From an uncultured Prevotellaceae bacterium (lineage in GTDB: Bacteria; Bacteroidota; Bacteroidia; Bacteroidales; Bacteroidaceae): DNA of 64,000 bases. The translations under genes and the position numbers were made by a program. Positions 9,550 to 18,109 of the stretch are shown here, one piece after another. The notes under the pieces are model-generated. The model ran no database searches. It was given only the letters and a program-made list of their open reading frames with translations, and was not told the origin of the DNA. The stretch covers positions 1-64,000 of the forward strand of contig ONOG01000025.1 of NCBI GenBank assembly GCA_900319385.1, given 5' to 3'. Each line of letters begins with the position of its first letter. Positions within the stretch are counted from its first letter, which is position 1.

Positions 9550-10929
9550 TCACGATATCTCTCCTCCCTCTTCGTCTAAATTCTTATTCCATAGATAATG
9601 ACGGGTATCCCTGACGATGACTCCAGAAAGCAAGAGCAAGGAGACAAGGTTGGGAATTGCCATGAGGGCGTTCATGATGTCGGCGATGTTCCACACCACA
9701 TTTAAGCTCATGATGCTACCCATAAAGCACAGGACAATCCACACCACACGATAGGCCAAGATGCTACGACGACCTGCCAAATACTCCATGGCGCGCTCGC
9801 CATAGTAGCTCCAGCCAAGAATTGTACTGAAGGAAAAGGTGAAAATTCCGAAAGTGAGCAACGGGGTGCCGACGAAGGGAATCATGCCAAAGGCCTTACG
9901 GGTGAGCATACCTCCATCAGTAATGTCTATATCGGGATGGGCTATGATGCTGGTGACAATGACGAGACCTGTGAGAGCACAGATTACGACAGTGTCCCAG
10001 AAAGTGCCGGTCGATGAAACCAATGCCTGACGCACGGGGTTACGTGTTCGTGCAGCGGCGGCGACGATGGGTGCAGAACCCATTCCGCTTTCGTTCGAGA
10101 AAAGTCCACGAGCTATACCATAACGGGCACCCATCATCAGGGCGGTGCCTGCCGTTCCGCCAATAGACGCTTTCAGCGAAAATGCCTCTTGGCAAATCAG
10201 ACGGATGGCCTCACCCAAATAACAGCCGTTGACACAAAGAATGTATATGCAGCCGATGACATAGAAGATGGCCATAAACGGCACGAAGGCGGAACAGATG
10301 CGACCGATACTCTTCACACCGCCCAAAATAACTGCACCTACAAGCAGTGCCGTGAGCAGACCTATCGCCATTCGGGCTGTAAGAGGGTCGAGCCAACCTT
10401 CGGTCACCTGGCTAAAATTCACACTGATGGCGTTGGCCTGCACCGCATTGCCAATGCCGAAGGATGCCACTGCCGTAAAAACACAAAACAACACGGCAAG
10501 CCAGCGCATATTCAATCCTTTCTCTAAAGCATACATCGGGCCACCGAGCATTCGACCATCTGACGTTTTCACGCGATACTTAATGGCCAGCAAACCTTCA
10601 CTATACTTCGTCGCAATGCCAAATATGCCTGTCAGCCAACACCACAGCACGGCTCCGGGACCACCCAGCGAAATGGCTGTAGCCACGCCGATGATGTTGC
10701 CTGTTCCAATCGTGGCAGCCAGCGATGTAGCAAGCGCTGCAAACTGACTCACGTCGCCAGCACTCCCCTTGTCTTTCTTTACCGAAATCTTCAACGCCGT
10801 CCACATCTTGCGCTGTGGAATACGCAAACGGAATGTAAGGAAAATGTGTGTGCCCAACAGGAGCACAATCATCGGCCATCCCCACACCCATCCACTGATT
10901 GTGTTTGTGAGGTCTAAAAATGAATCCAC
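9550..10929 (-). CDS. Sodium:alanine symporter (AGCS family)
   Basis: 459 residues with about 10-11 hydrophobic spans. Family marks include GPGAVLWCWLTGIFG, GGPMYALEKGL and the conserved NESGMGSAPI segment near residue 275. It imports alanine or glycine with Na+ across the inner membrane. The Kef-type antiporter gene follows 30 bp downstream, so the two may be cotranscribed. A TACCTTTGC box lies about 31 bp upstream. Confidence 0.93.
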   Translation of the reverse strand: MDSFLDLTNTISGWVWGWPMIVLLLGTHIFLTFRLRIPQRKMWTALKISVKKDKGSAGDVSQFAALATSLAATIGTGNIIGVATAISLGGPGAVLWCWLTGIFGIATKYSEGLLAIKYRVKTSDGRMLGGPMYALEKGLNMRWLAVLFCVFTAVASFGIGNAVQANAISVNFSQVTEGWLDPLTARMAIGLLTALLVGAVILGGVKSIGRICSAFVPFMAIFYVIGCIYILCVNGCYLGEAIRLICQEAFSLKASIGGTAGTALMMGARYGIARGLFSNESGMGSAPIVAAAARTRNPVRQALVSSTGTFWDTVVICALTGLVIVTSIIAHPDIDITDGGMLTRKAFGMIPFVGTPLLTFGIFTFSFSTILGWSYYGERAMEYLAGRRSILAYRVVWIVLCFMGSIMSLNVVWNIADIMNALMAIPNLVSLLLLSGVIVRDTRHYLWNKNLDEEGGEIS

Positions 10930-10959
10930 CTTGTCGTTGTATATTTGAGAAATTTAATT

Positions 10960-10968
10960 GCAAAGGTA
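10960..10968 (-). promoter_or_regulatory. Predicted -7 box (TACCTTTGC) of the alanine symporter gene
   Basis: Minus-strand TAnnTTTGC box 31 bp before the start codon. AATTGAAA repeats lie immediately upstream of it. Confidence 0.55.
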
Positions 10969-10977
10969 CAACATATA

Positions 10978-11007
10978 ATTGAAAATTGAAAATTGAAAAT
11001 TGAAAAA
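10978..11007. repeat. AATTGAAA simple repeat
   Basis: Four units between the divergent symporter and uridine kinase genes, of the same family as the repeat at 7171. Confidence 0.7.
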
Positions 11008-11162
11008 TAGCCTGCCGGATAGAACTTTACTCACAAACACAGCATAAGGGATTTGCATTCGGCAGACTTTTTACTTTATAATTATAAGTTTGTAATATAG
11101 AGTTTGAGTCGGCCGGCATTTTAATTTTTAATTTATAATTTTTGAAATTCAATAATATGTCG

Positions 11163-11170
11163 TAACTTTG
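11163..11170 (+). promoter_or_regulatory. Predicted -7 box (TAACTTTG) of udk
   Basis: Consensus Bacteroidetes -7 box 29 bp before the udk start codon. Confidence 0.65.
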
Positions 11171-11198
11171 CCGACACGTATATAAAAAAACAATCGCT

Positions 11199-11822
11199 AT
11201 GATTATCATTGGTATCGGAGGCGGAACGGGCAGTGGTAAGACTACCGTCGTCCGCAAAATCATTGAAAGTCTTCCCGACAATAGCGTGGCTGTCATTCCT
11301 CAGGACTCATACTACAACGACCAGTCACAACTGCCATTGGAAGTGCGCAAGCAAACCAACTTCGACCACCCAGACGCATTTGAGTGGCCGTTACTTGCTC
11401 AGCAAATCGAGGAATTGCGAAACGGACATAGTATCGAACAGCCGACATATTCGTATATCACCTGTACAAGGCTGAGCGAAACAGTGCATGTCGAACCGAA
11501 AGATGTCATCATCGTCGAAGGCATTATGGCTCTGTACGACAAAAAGCTGCGGGACCTCATGGACCTTAAAATCTTTGTCGATGCCGGTCCCGACGAACGC
11601 CTGTTGCGCGTCATCACCCGTGACATCGCCGAACGTGGACACCCGCTCGAAATGCTCATCGGCAAATATCGCAATGTGCTCAAACCGATGCACGACGAGT
11701 TTATCGAGCCCACCAAGCAGTATGCCGACATCATCATTCCCAACGGCGGCAACAATGAGAAAGCCATTGCGATGATGCAAATGTATATCAGGGCTGCAAG
11801 GGGTGTCCATGAGGATGACTAA
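11199..11822 (+). CDS. udk: Uridine kinase
   Basis: 207 residues, the usual length for the family. The Walker A P-loop GIGGGTGSGKTT (about residues 5-16) opens the protein. The uridine-binding region follows (QDSYYNDQSQLP, NFDHPDAFEW), then VIIVEGIMALYD and the lid region RDIAERGH. It phosphorylates uridine and cytidine to UMP and CMP in pyrimidine salvage. It stands alone on the plus strand between divergent and convergent neighbours and has its own promoter. Confidence 0.96.
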   Translation: MIIIGIGGGTGSGKTTVVRKIIESLPDNSVAVIPQDSYYNDQSQLPLEVRKQTNFDHPDAFEWPLLAQQIEELRNGHSIEQPTYSYITCTRLSETVHVEPKDVIIVEGIMALYDKKLRDLMDLKIFVDAGPDERLLRVITRDIAERGHPLEMLIGKYRNVLKPMHDEFIEPTKQYADIIIPNGGNNEKAIAMMQMYIRAARGVHEDD

Positions 11823-11963
11823 AACCCAAGTTGTGTACGAACACATGTTAACAATTCTTAAAAACGTATCTATTTTGTAACGGGTATGTTAAATTTAGTT
11901 ATTTCTGTGTGCGGACACATCGTTTTTATATGCAATGATTTTGAGTATATTATTAAAATAACT

Positions 11964-11972
11964 TAAATTTGC
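11964..11972 (+). promoter_or_regulatory. Predicted -7 box (TAAATTTGC) of the winged-helix gene
   Basis: TAnnTTTGC box 75 bp before the ATG at 12047. An in-frame start at 11969 would fall inside this box, which favours the later start. Confidence 0.55.
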
Positions 11973-12046
11973 AACGTAAAAGAAAACAGATTTTACTCTC
12001 ACAACACAGAGAGTGTATTGTTCAACTTCTAAAAAGTAAAAAGATT

Positions 12047-12259
12047 ATGTTGCAAGAAAAAGCTGGAAACATTGCAGGTCTGATCTGGAATGCACTGGCA
12101 GAAGCCAACGAATGCTTGACTTACAAGCAGATTAAGAAGGCCACAAAGCTGGCTGAAAAGGATTTCAACCTCGGACTCGGCTGGTTGCTCCGCGAGGACA
12201 AGCTGAATGTAGCTGAGACGGGTGACGAGAAGGATCCCTTCGCATATTGCCTGAAGTAA
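12047..12259 (+). CDS. Small winged helix-turn-helix protein (DUF2582)
   Basis: 70 residues from the ATG at 12047. The text MLQEKAGNIAGLIWNAL.. LTYKQIKKATKL.. LGLGWLLREDKL matches the DUF2582 winged-helix family, which is common in Bacteroidetes and archaea. The frame stays open 26 codons upstream, but that part overlaps the promoter and lacks family similarity. The fold predicts DNA or protein binding; targets are unknown. A strong terminator follows, so it is monocistronic. Confidence 0.82.
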   Translation: MLQEKAGNIAGLIWNALAEANECLTYKQIKKATKLAEKDFNLGLGWLLREDKLNVAETGDEKDPFAYCLK

Positions 12260-12317
12260 CTCAGTACCGACAGAGAACTTCGCCAGAACGTCCGACGTTC
12301 TGCGTTAAATTGTAATA

Positions 12318-12348
12318 CAGGCTGTGTCTATTCTTTCGACACAGCCTG
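12318..12348 (+). terminator. Factor-independent terminator
   Basis: Perfect 11-bp stem (12318-12328 with 12338-12348) followed by ATTTTATT. It lies between the convergent winged-helix and PAP2 genes. Confidence 0.8.
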
Positions 12349-12369
12349 TCATTTTATTCGCACTGAAGT

Positions 12370-13746
12370 CTATAGGAGAATCTTCCAGTAGCTACTGAAG
12401 AGGCATCGATCGGGGAAGATGCCAGAGAAATGGTGGAGATAATCAAGGCTGAATCCTGTGACATATTTGCGCGTGTCGTAGAAATCGACGGAGAGTCCTG
12501 CGCCGACTTCGGGATGCCACGCATGGGGAATGGTCAAGAGAGGGGAAGAGGAAGAGGAAGAGGAAGAGGAAGAGGAAGAAGAAGAGGAAGAAGAAGATGG
12601 GGTGTTTAATGTAAATTCGGTGCGTTTCGTATATACTTCACCACCGAAGACACGGAAGGCAAAACGCGTGTTCAACCCGATTGGCAGGCTATAGCGGAAG
12701 CCAAGATTGAAGTGATACTGGCTGAGGGTATTGGCTACGATGTCTGCATTCCGGAGTGCACCTGTGCTCAAGTCGGGTTTCACTTGCACGGTAGAGATGC
12801 GGGCTTCAGCATCGACGGCCCAATGTGGATGAAAGAAGTAGGAATACTGCAAACCTGCCATATAAACAGACGAAGTACACAAGTCGATGCCATCAACCGT
12901 CAGGTGTTTGGAGGTAATTTCCGAACCTGCCATGAGAGAGAGACTGATGGGACGGTCGAGAAAACGTCCGAGGCGAATGATGTCACTCCGATAAAGCTGT
13001 GGACGATTGATTTCCTCCTCACCATAGATGCAGTCAGTGAGAAAATAGGCGAGGTTGGTGGCGACAAGTCCAATGCCGGCTCCGGTGAAGATGTCGTTGA
13101 CATAGTGTTCGTTGTGGCGAAGGCGTAGCCACTCCGTTGCGGTTGCTGCGGCATATCCTCCGACCGAGATCCAAGGACTATGGTGTCCAAATTCACGATC
13201 AAGAATGGCGGCTCCCATATAGGCAATAGCTGAATGACCAGAGGGGAAAGAATGGGAGTTTCGTCCATTGGGACGATCTTCGGAGACAAGCTGCTTCAAA
13301 GCCTCAACACTACCTATGGTCAAGCCTGTAGCAATGGCGTTGGCAATGAACATACGGCGAAATTTACTGCGACTCTCTACACCTGCGACCTTCAGTGTCC
13401 AGGCTGAAAACAGCGGCAGACCTGCTACGGCATAATCCTGAAGATTGAAATCCGTCTGGCGGAAACGGCTCTCATTCTTAATGAAAGAATGGTTGGTAGC
13501 AGTCTGGATGAGTCCGCGTAGCAGAAGGGTATTGTCGCTGAAGTGGAATCGTTGCTCTTCGCGCAACAGGCGGTCTTCATATCGCCGCACCTCTTCCACC
13601 ACCCTCTTGACACGTTCCAGACTGTCCATCGTCTGCTCGATTTGCAACAAATAGAGCGAATCGACTGCCGCTTGAGCATTCGACTGAGCTTTAGACGAAA
13701 GCAGGACTGCAAAGCTGAGAATCAGCAGATAGTATCTTTTCTTCAT
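12370..13746 (-). CDS. Exported PAP2-family phosphatase with polyserine tract and C-terminal barrel-like region
   Basis: 458 residues with a signal peptide ending near SKA (about residue 20). The PAP2 core has its three motifs: K..DRP in LKQLVSEDRP, PSGH in HSFPSGHSAIAY, and a third of the form R..H..D in RLRHNEHYVNDIF. Such enzymes remove phosphate from lipid phosphates, for example undecaprenyl pyrophosphate or lipid A intermediates, on the periplasmic side. Residues from about 245 on alternate polar and aromatic as in an outer-membrane barrel. A run of about 19 serines near residue 400 is encoded by a GGAAGA-type microsatellite. The start overlaps the mnmA stop by 4 bp, so the two are probably cotranslated. 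Substrate is unknown. Confidence 0.85.
   Translation of the reverse strand: MKKRYYLLILSFAVLLSSKAQSNAQAAVDSLYLLQIEQTMDSLERVKRVVEEVRRYEDRLLREEQRFHFSDNTLLLRGLIQTATNHSFIKNESRFRQTDFNLQDYAVAGLPLFSAWTLKVAGVESRSKFRRMFIANAIATGLTIGSVEALKQLVSEDRPNGRNSHSFPSGHSAIAYMGAAILDREFGHHSPWISVGGYAAATATEWLRLRHNEHYVNDIFTGAGIGLVATNLAYFLTDCIYGEEEINRPQLYRSDIIRLGRFLDRPISLSLMAGSEITSKHLTVDGIDLCTSSVYMAGLQYSYFFHPHWAVDAEARISTVQVKPDLSTGALRNADIVANTLSQYHFNLGFRYSLPIGLNTRFAFRVFGGEVYTKRTEFTLNTPSSSSSSSSSSSSSSSSSSPLLTIPHAWHPEVGAGLSVDFYDTRKYVTGFSLDYLHHFSGIFPDRCLFSSYWKILL
12543..12597. repeat. Hexanucleotide microsatellite coding for polyserine
   Basis: About nine copies of GGAAGA/AGAAGA units inside the PAP2 gene. On the coding strand they read TCT/TCC serine codons. 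Changes in whole hexamers would keep the frame. Confidence 0.85.
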
Positions 13747-14819
13747 GCTATTTCACCACTGCCATAACAGAGGTGATGTTGTTCGTCGTAGATGACACAG
13801 AACTGGCCTTGAGCCACTCCATGGATGCGATGGTCGGCTTGCAGATGCCATGTGCCGTCGGATTGTTGTTGGAGTACGCCAGACAGATATTCGGGAGTGT
13901 GACGAATCTTAAAGGTAATGCGGTGAGGTTCTGTCGGAATGGCAAATGGATTTTCAGTGATGAAATGAAGGTCTTGCATGTCAATATGGTCCTGATAGAC
14001 ACGGTCGGGATCGTAGCCATGCGAAACAAACAGGATGTTGCGCTTCACATTCTTCTTCACCACAAACCAAGGTCCGCCGCCAAATCCGAGTCCCTTACGC
14101 TGTCCGATGGTGTAGAACCACAGGCCTTGGTGGGTACCGATCTTATGTCCAGTCTCTATTTCCCGAACGTCGCCAGGTTGTTCTCCAAGATGGCGTCGGA
14201 TGTATTCGCGAAAGTCGATGTCGCCCAGAAAACAAATACCCTGACTATCGCGACGGCTGGCATTGAGGAGTCCGGCGTGCTCAGCGATTTCCCGCACTTC
14301 GTGTTTCCAGAGATGGCCGATGGGAAAGAGCAGACGACTCACTTGCAGGGAGTCTATCTGGCAGAGGAAGTCGGTTTGGTCCTTAACAGGATCAGGACTG
14401 GTGGCCAGCCATGTCTTGCCGTCAATGAAACAGGTCGTGGCATAGTGTCCTGTAGCCGTGCGGTCATATTCGTGGCCGACCACCTGCTCGAAACACCCGA
14501 ACTTGATGAGTTTGTTGCACATCACGTCGGGATTGGGAGTCAGTCCCTGCCGAGCCTTCGCCATGGTATAGCCCACTACTTGATCCCAATATTCATGATG
14601 CAGATCGACGATATCGAACTTCAGTCCATAGCGTCGTGCCAGCCACCGGCAGATTTCCACATCTTCCTCCGAGGTACAGTTCCACTCCGTATCCTTGTCG
14701 GGACCTATCTTAATATAAAATAGGTGTGGGTCGATGCCCTGCTCTTTGAGCAAATGCACCGACACGGCACTATCGACACCCCCACTGACTAATGCGGCGA
14801 CATTCATATACGGCGTCAC
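13743..14819 (-). CDS. mnmA: tRNA-specific 2-thiouridylase MnmA
   Basis: 358 residues. It makes 2-thiouridine at U34 of tRNA Lys, Glu and Gln. The PP-loop SGGVDS (about 13-18) binds ATP. The two catalytic cysteines are in NPDVMCNKLIKFG (about residue 101) and SQGICFLGD (about 196). The C-terminal beta barrel is complete. It overlaps nadA upstream and the PAP2 gene downstream by 4 bp each, forming a nadA-mnmA-PAP2 operon. Confidence 0.96.
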   Translation of the reverse strand: MTPYMNVAALVSGGVDSAVSVHLLKEQGIDPHLFYIKIGPDKDTEWNCTSEEDVEICRWLARRYGLKFDIVDLHHEYWDQVVGYTMAKARQGLTPNPDVMCNKLIKFGCFEQVVGHEYDRTATGHYATTCFIDGKTWLATSPDPVKDQTDFLCQIDSLQVSRLLFPIGHLWKHEVREIAEHAGLLNASRRDSQGICFLGDIDFREYIRRHLGEQPGDVREIETGHKIGTHQGLWFYTIGQRKGLGFGGGPWFVVKKNVKRNILFVSHGYDPDRVYQDHIDMQDLHFITENPFAIPTEPHRITFKIRHTPEYLSGVLQQQSDGTWHLQADHRIHGVAQGQFCVIYDEQHHLCYGSGEIA

Positions 14820-15748
14820 TTTGATAGTTCGAGCATGCGCTGAATCGGCTTCACTGCTTCTTTTGCTATAGCAGGATCGACCGTGATTTCAGGTTGCTCG
14901 TCACGCAAGGCATTATAAAGTTTCTGCAAAGTGTTCAAACGCATATACGAACATTCGTTGCACTGACATCCGATGCCTTCGCTCGTTTCAGGAGGTGCAG
15001 GCAGGAAAGTTTTGTCAGGGCACTTCTGCGTCATCTGGTGCAGGATACCACTCTCTGTAGCGACGATGAATTCCTGGGCGTCGCTGTCGATGGCATATTT
15101 CAGCAACCCAGCCGTCGAACCAATCACGTCGGCCAACGCCTGGATGGGGGCTGGACATTCAGGATGTACAAGCACCTTGGCTTGGGGATGTTCCTGTTTC
15201 AGTTTCAGTATTCCTTCGAGCGAGAACTGTCCATGAACATGACAACCACCGTTCCACAGCAGCATCTGCCGTCCAGTCACACTGTTGATATAGTTGCCCA
15301 GGTTCTTGTCTGGTCCGAAAATCAGTTTTTCATCCTTCGGAAAACTGTCAACCACCTTCTTGGCATTCGAACTTGTCACCACCACATCAGTGAGTGCTTT
15401 GACGGCAGCTGTAGTATTGACATAACTCACCACCTTATAGCCAGGGTGCTCGTCGATAAATGCCTTCAGGTCCTCAGCCTTGCAAGAGTCGGCCAACGAG
15501 CAACCTGCGTCGAGGTCGCACACCAGCACCTTCTTTTCGGGACAGAGAATCTTACACGTCTCCCCCATGAAGTGCACACCACACATAACGATGATGTCGG
15601 CTTCGGTCTTCGCTGCTTGCTGAGCCAAGGCCAGCGAGTCGCCAACAAAGTCGGCTACGTCCTGTACGGCTCCTTCTGTATAGTAGTGCGCCAGCACCAC
15701 TGCGTTCTTTTCACGGCACATCCGCCGTATTTCTTTAGACAAATCCAT
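14816..15748 (-). CDS. nadA: Quinolinate synthase A
   Basis: 310 residues. It condenses iminoaspartate with dihydroxyacetone phosphate to quinolinate in de novo NAD synthesis. The three expected [4Fe-4S] ligands are visible: C83 (DAGCSLAD), C169 (NGGCHVHG) and the last cysteine of the CxCxxC motif at 261-266 (GIGCQCNEC). First gene of an operon with mnmA. The next pathway enzyme, NadC, is encoded at 50976-51851, and no nadB is seen in the window. Confidence 0.96.
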   Translation of the reverse strand: MDLSKEIRRMCREKNAVVLAHYYTEGAVQDVADFVGDSLALAQQAAKTEADIIVMCGVHFMGETCKILCPEKKVLVCDLDAGCSLADSCKAEDLKAFIDEHPGYKVVSYVNTTAAVKALTDVVVTSSNAKKVVDSFPKDEKLIFGPDKNLGNYINSVTGRQMLLWNGGCHVHGQFSLEGILKLKQEHPQAKVLVHPECPAPIQALADVIGSTAGLLKYAIDSDAQEFIVATESGILHQMTQKCPDKTFLPAPPETSEGIGCQCNECSYMRLNTLQKLYNALRDEQPEITVDPAIAKEAVKPIQRMLELSK

Positions 15749-15770
15749 TCTGTAAATTAAAAATTTTAAG

Positions 15771-15991
15771 TTTCGGATGTTTTATATCTATCACGCAGAG
15801 ACGCAGAGAGCGCAGAGGTTTATGATACTGATAGACCTTTTGCGCTACGCAGAGACGCACCTGACGGTGCGAGAACGCGGAGACCTCTGCGTACTCGCAG
15901 CTTTAGCTGCGTCTCTGCGCAGGATTTAATTGGCGATAGAAATAAGCTCTGCGCACTCTGCGCCTCTGCGTGGATAATGAGACATCCGAAA
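15771..15991. repeat. 221-bp intergenic element with terminal inverted repeats and CGCAGAG motifs
   Basis: Perfect 10-bp terminal inverted repeats, TTTCGGATGT at 15771-15780 and ACATCCGAAA at 15982-15991, enclose clusters of CGCAGAG on the left and CTCTGCG on the right. The arms could fold on each other. Smaller palindromes lie inside (GCACC/GGTGC near 15857, CGCAGC/GCTGCG near 15896). No reading frame is evident. A MITE-like or RNA-structured element is the best guess. Confidence 0.6.
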
Positions 15992-16010
15992 GTTGAGTTA
16001 AAAATTAAAC

Positions 16011-16118
16011 ACCTCCCAGCCCCTCCAAAGGAGGGAGTGAGCCGAGGTTACTGATGTATAGTTACTTTTATTCATTAGTTTGGAGTTCCCCTCCTTGGGA
16101 GGGGTCAGGGGAGGGCGT
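16011..16118. repeat. Two CCCCTCC/GGAGGGG palindromes
   Basis: CCCTCC-AAA-GGAGGG near 16021 and CCCCTCCTTGGGAGGGG at 16088-16104, followed by TCAGGGGAGGG. They fill the gap downstream of the LuxR-type gene and belong to the same family as the copies at 5319 and 49267. Confidence 0.65.
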
Positions 16119-16143
16119 AGGGGTTGACGGAGGTCAAAGGGCC

Positions 16144-17097
16144 TCACACATTCACCTCCTCCAGTTTGACGAGCTTGTTGACAATCGCGTAGATGGTGAT
16201 GCCGGCCGGAGAATGAATCGACAGCTTTCGGGCAATATTGCGCCGATGAGTCGTCACTGTGTTTATACTCAGGCACAGTTTGTCGGCAATCTCCTTGTTG
16301 GCCATGCCCTTCGCCACACAAACCACAATTTCACGTTCACGGTCCGACAGCGCACCGTCGCGTCCACCCGCCGTCTCATTTGGCTGTTGTTCCAACATGG
16401 CACCGCGTTGATTGGTCATATGGACCAATTTCCGCACAGCTGGAGTGAAGACATAATCCTCCACCCTGCAGTGCATCTCCAAGTCCTCCTGCACACGATA
16501 CAATTCAAATATCACATTGTTCAGCTCATGGTCCGTGCCTTGCTGAGGATAATACTGAATGAACAAGTTTTTCAGTTCGCGCAGACGGCTGTCGATGCTC
16601 TCATGATGTTTCGACAGCAAATGGTGCTGACGGTCACTCAGCACAGCATCACGACCAGCCAACAGGTTCTCGACATACGAGAACGTCACCTGCTCTTCAT
16701 ACTCCATGTGCTTGCGAACCTCCTCCACATACTCATCGAAGAACTTCAGCACCAAGAATGCCACCTCGTTCCTCACCGAGCAATCGATGGCACTGAGCAT
16801 ATTGCGCCGCAGGGTTGGGAACTGATACTCGATAAAGTAACGGTGCGTTTCGCGCAGATAGTCGAGCAGCGAACGCACACTCAGTTCGTCCACATTCGAG
16901 GGGGCTTGCTCCCCACCCTCCTTCACAAAGTTAATCACGGTGATAAACGTCTCAGCATCGACGTCACACTGTGTACAAATTTCCTGAATCGTCTTGTCGC
17001 CGAAACCCAACGAGATGCCGAAGCGGCTCATCACCTGCAGCAGCCTGTAGTCGTTGGAGAGCACAAAACTCACCTTGTCCGAAGTCTTGAATCGCAT
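16144..17097 (-). CDS. Hemerythrin-like domain fused to a LuxR-type DNA-binding domain
   Basis: 317 residues from the ATG at 17097. A longer frame exists but would run far into the upstream gene. Residues 13-58 resemble the ScdA/YtfE N-terminal domain. Residues about 75-225 form a helical HHE-type domain with H85, H130/E134 (HMEYE), H164-H165 and H209/E213 (HCRVE) as possible iron ligands. Residues about 250-312 are a GerE/LuxR helix-turn-helix (LSDREREIVVCVAKGMANKEIADKL). ScdA/YtfE proteins handle di-iron centres and nitric-oxide damage, so a di-iron sensor of O2, NO or iron that directly controls transcription is a fair inference. It starts 5 bp after the DUF1460 gene and is probably cotranscribed with it. 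Confidence 0.85.
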   Translation of the reverse strand: MRFKTSDKVSFVLSNDYRLLQVMSRFGISLGFGDKTIQEICTQCDVDAETFITVINFVKEGGEQAPSNVDELSVRSLLDYLRETHRYFIEYQFPTLRRNMLSAIDCSVRNEVAFLVLKFFDEYVEEVRKHMEYEEQVTFSYVENLLAGRDAVLSDRQHHLLSKHHESIDSRLRELKNLFIQYYPQQGTDHELNNVIFELYRVQEDLEMHCRVEDYVFTPAVRKLVHMTNQRGAMLEQQPNETAGGRDGALSDREREIVVCVAKGMANKEIADKLCLSINTVTTHRRNIARKLSIHSPAGITIYAIVNKLVKLEEVNV

Positions 17098-17102
17098 TAT
17101 AA

Positions 17103-18032
17103 TTACAAATTTACATCCGTTTTCAACCTCACCACGCGTATGCCCAGCTGCGAACGCTGTCCCTGACTGTAGTCGAAGAGCGTCGTCGGGTCGGTCAGCA
17201 CACGTTTCTTTAGGCTCGAAGCATGCATCAGGTGAAGCCGCCCGTTCATCCACACCGCCAACCCCAAATGGGTCGTATCCAGTCCTGCTTTCCGCGTCAC
17301 GAGGGCCAAGATATCGCCCGAGTGGATGTAGTTCAACCGCTGGCTGCTCTCTGCCAGTCGCGACTTCGGCACGTAGCGTAGTCGCTTGCCCTGCTCAGCC
17401 CGTTCCTGCTGGCGTATCACAGGCACCAGCTGCGGGTTTGCCCTCAGGTGTTTATACAAGTCAGGATGCTGCGACATGTAGCTAATGTCCACCACCTGAG
17501 TTGCCAGACCAGCATCCTCCGTCTCACCCAGCACATCGGTCACCAGCCCCATACGTTCGTTGTCATCGGCCCACTGAACAAAATAGTGCAGACGCGAAGT
17601 ATAGTCGCAAATCCGACCATCTCGATAACGCAACTGACGGAGCCAATGGCAAAAATCGGCAAACGACCGTTCGTTCCGTGCGTCGCACAGCGACAATGCG
17701 CACACCGTCTCGACAAAGGTCGTGCAATCCAAGCCTCGCAGGTTGACAATCAGATGCTCATTCCAACCCTCTTCCAGCGTATGCGCCACATAGGGACGTC
17801 CCTCCAGCTGCTGCCCGAACCACAATGTCCGAGGCAGGTCGACTGGACGTTCGGAAGCCTCACTGAGCAGTCGGACCACCAGCACAGAGTCCTCCACGCG
17901 ATACTCCACCTGCTGTGCCAAGGCCGCAGTGGCTGTCAGCAACCACGTCAAACCAATCAGCAGCCAAAACTGCCAGCCATTCCGCACGCTATTCTTGAGA
18001 ATCCGCATCATCGACATTCCTATCGTTTTCAA
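17103..18032 (-). CDS. DUF1460 family protein (NlpC/P60-like amidase fold), exported
   Basis: 309 residues with an N-terminal hydrophobic segment (about 18-38) ending in ALAQQ, consistent with a signal peptide. The likely active-site cysteine is in LRGLDCTTFVETV, and a histidine candidate is in GLDTTHLGLAVW. DUF1460 members are distant relatives of cell-wall N-acetylmuramoyl-L-alanine amidases and endopeptidases. Role in envelope peptidoglycan turnover is inferred. The start may be the ATG at 18032 or one of two further ATGs within seven codons. A TAAATTTGC box lies just upstream. Confidence 0.8.
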   Translation of the reverse strand: MKTIGMSMMRILKNSVRNGWQFWLLIGLTWLLTATAALAQQVEYRVEDSVLVVRLLSEASERPVDLPRTLWFGQQLEGRPYVAHTLEEGWNEHLIVNLRGLDCTTFVETVCALSLCDARNERSFADFCHWLRQLRYRDGRICDYTSRLHYFVQWADDNERMGLVTDVLGETEDAGLATQVVDISYMSQHPDLYKHLRANPQLVPVIRQQERAEQGKRLRYVPKSRLAESSQRLNYIHSGDILALVTRKAGLDTTHLGLAVWMNGRLHLMHASSLKKRVLTDPTTLFDYSQGQRSQLGIRVVRLKTDVNL

Positions 18033-18035
18033 CCT

Positions 18036-18044
18036 GCAAATTTA
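18036..18044 (-). promoter_or_regulatory. Predicted -7 box (TAAATTTGC) of the DUF1460 gene
   Basis: Minus-strand TAnnTTTGC match just before the first ATG. Its closeness suggests that a slightly later ATG (for example near 18014) is used. Confidence 0.45.
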
Positions 18045-18109
18045 CGAATAATGGAGTTGATACACAAACAAAAAAGAAAAAAATACTCATTGTTCAGTAT
18101 TCACAGCTC

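Noticed and set aside
11969..12259. Longer start of the DUF2582 gene at 11969
   Set aside because: It falls inside the predicted -7 box and adds residues not seen in the family.
16144..17253. Longer start for the hemerythrin-LuxR gene at 17253
   Set aside because: The extra 52 residues overlap the DUF1460 gene by 150 nt and have shadow-like composition; MRFKTSDK at 17097 is the natural start.
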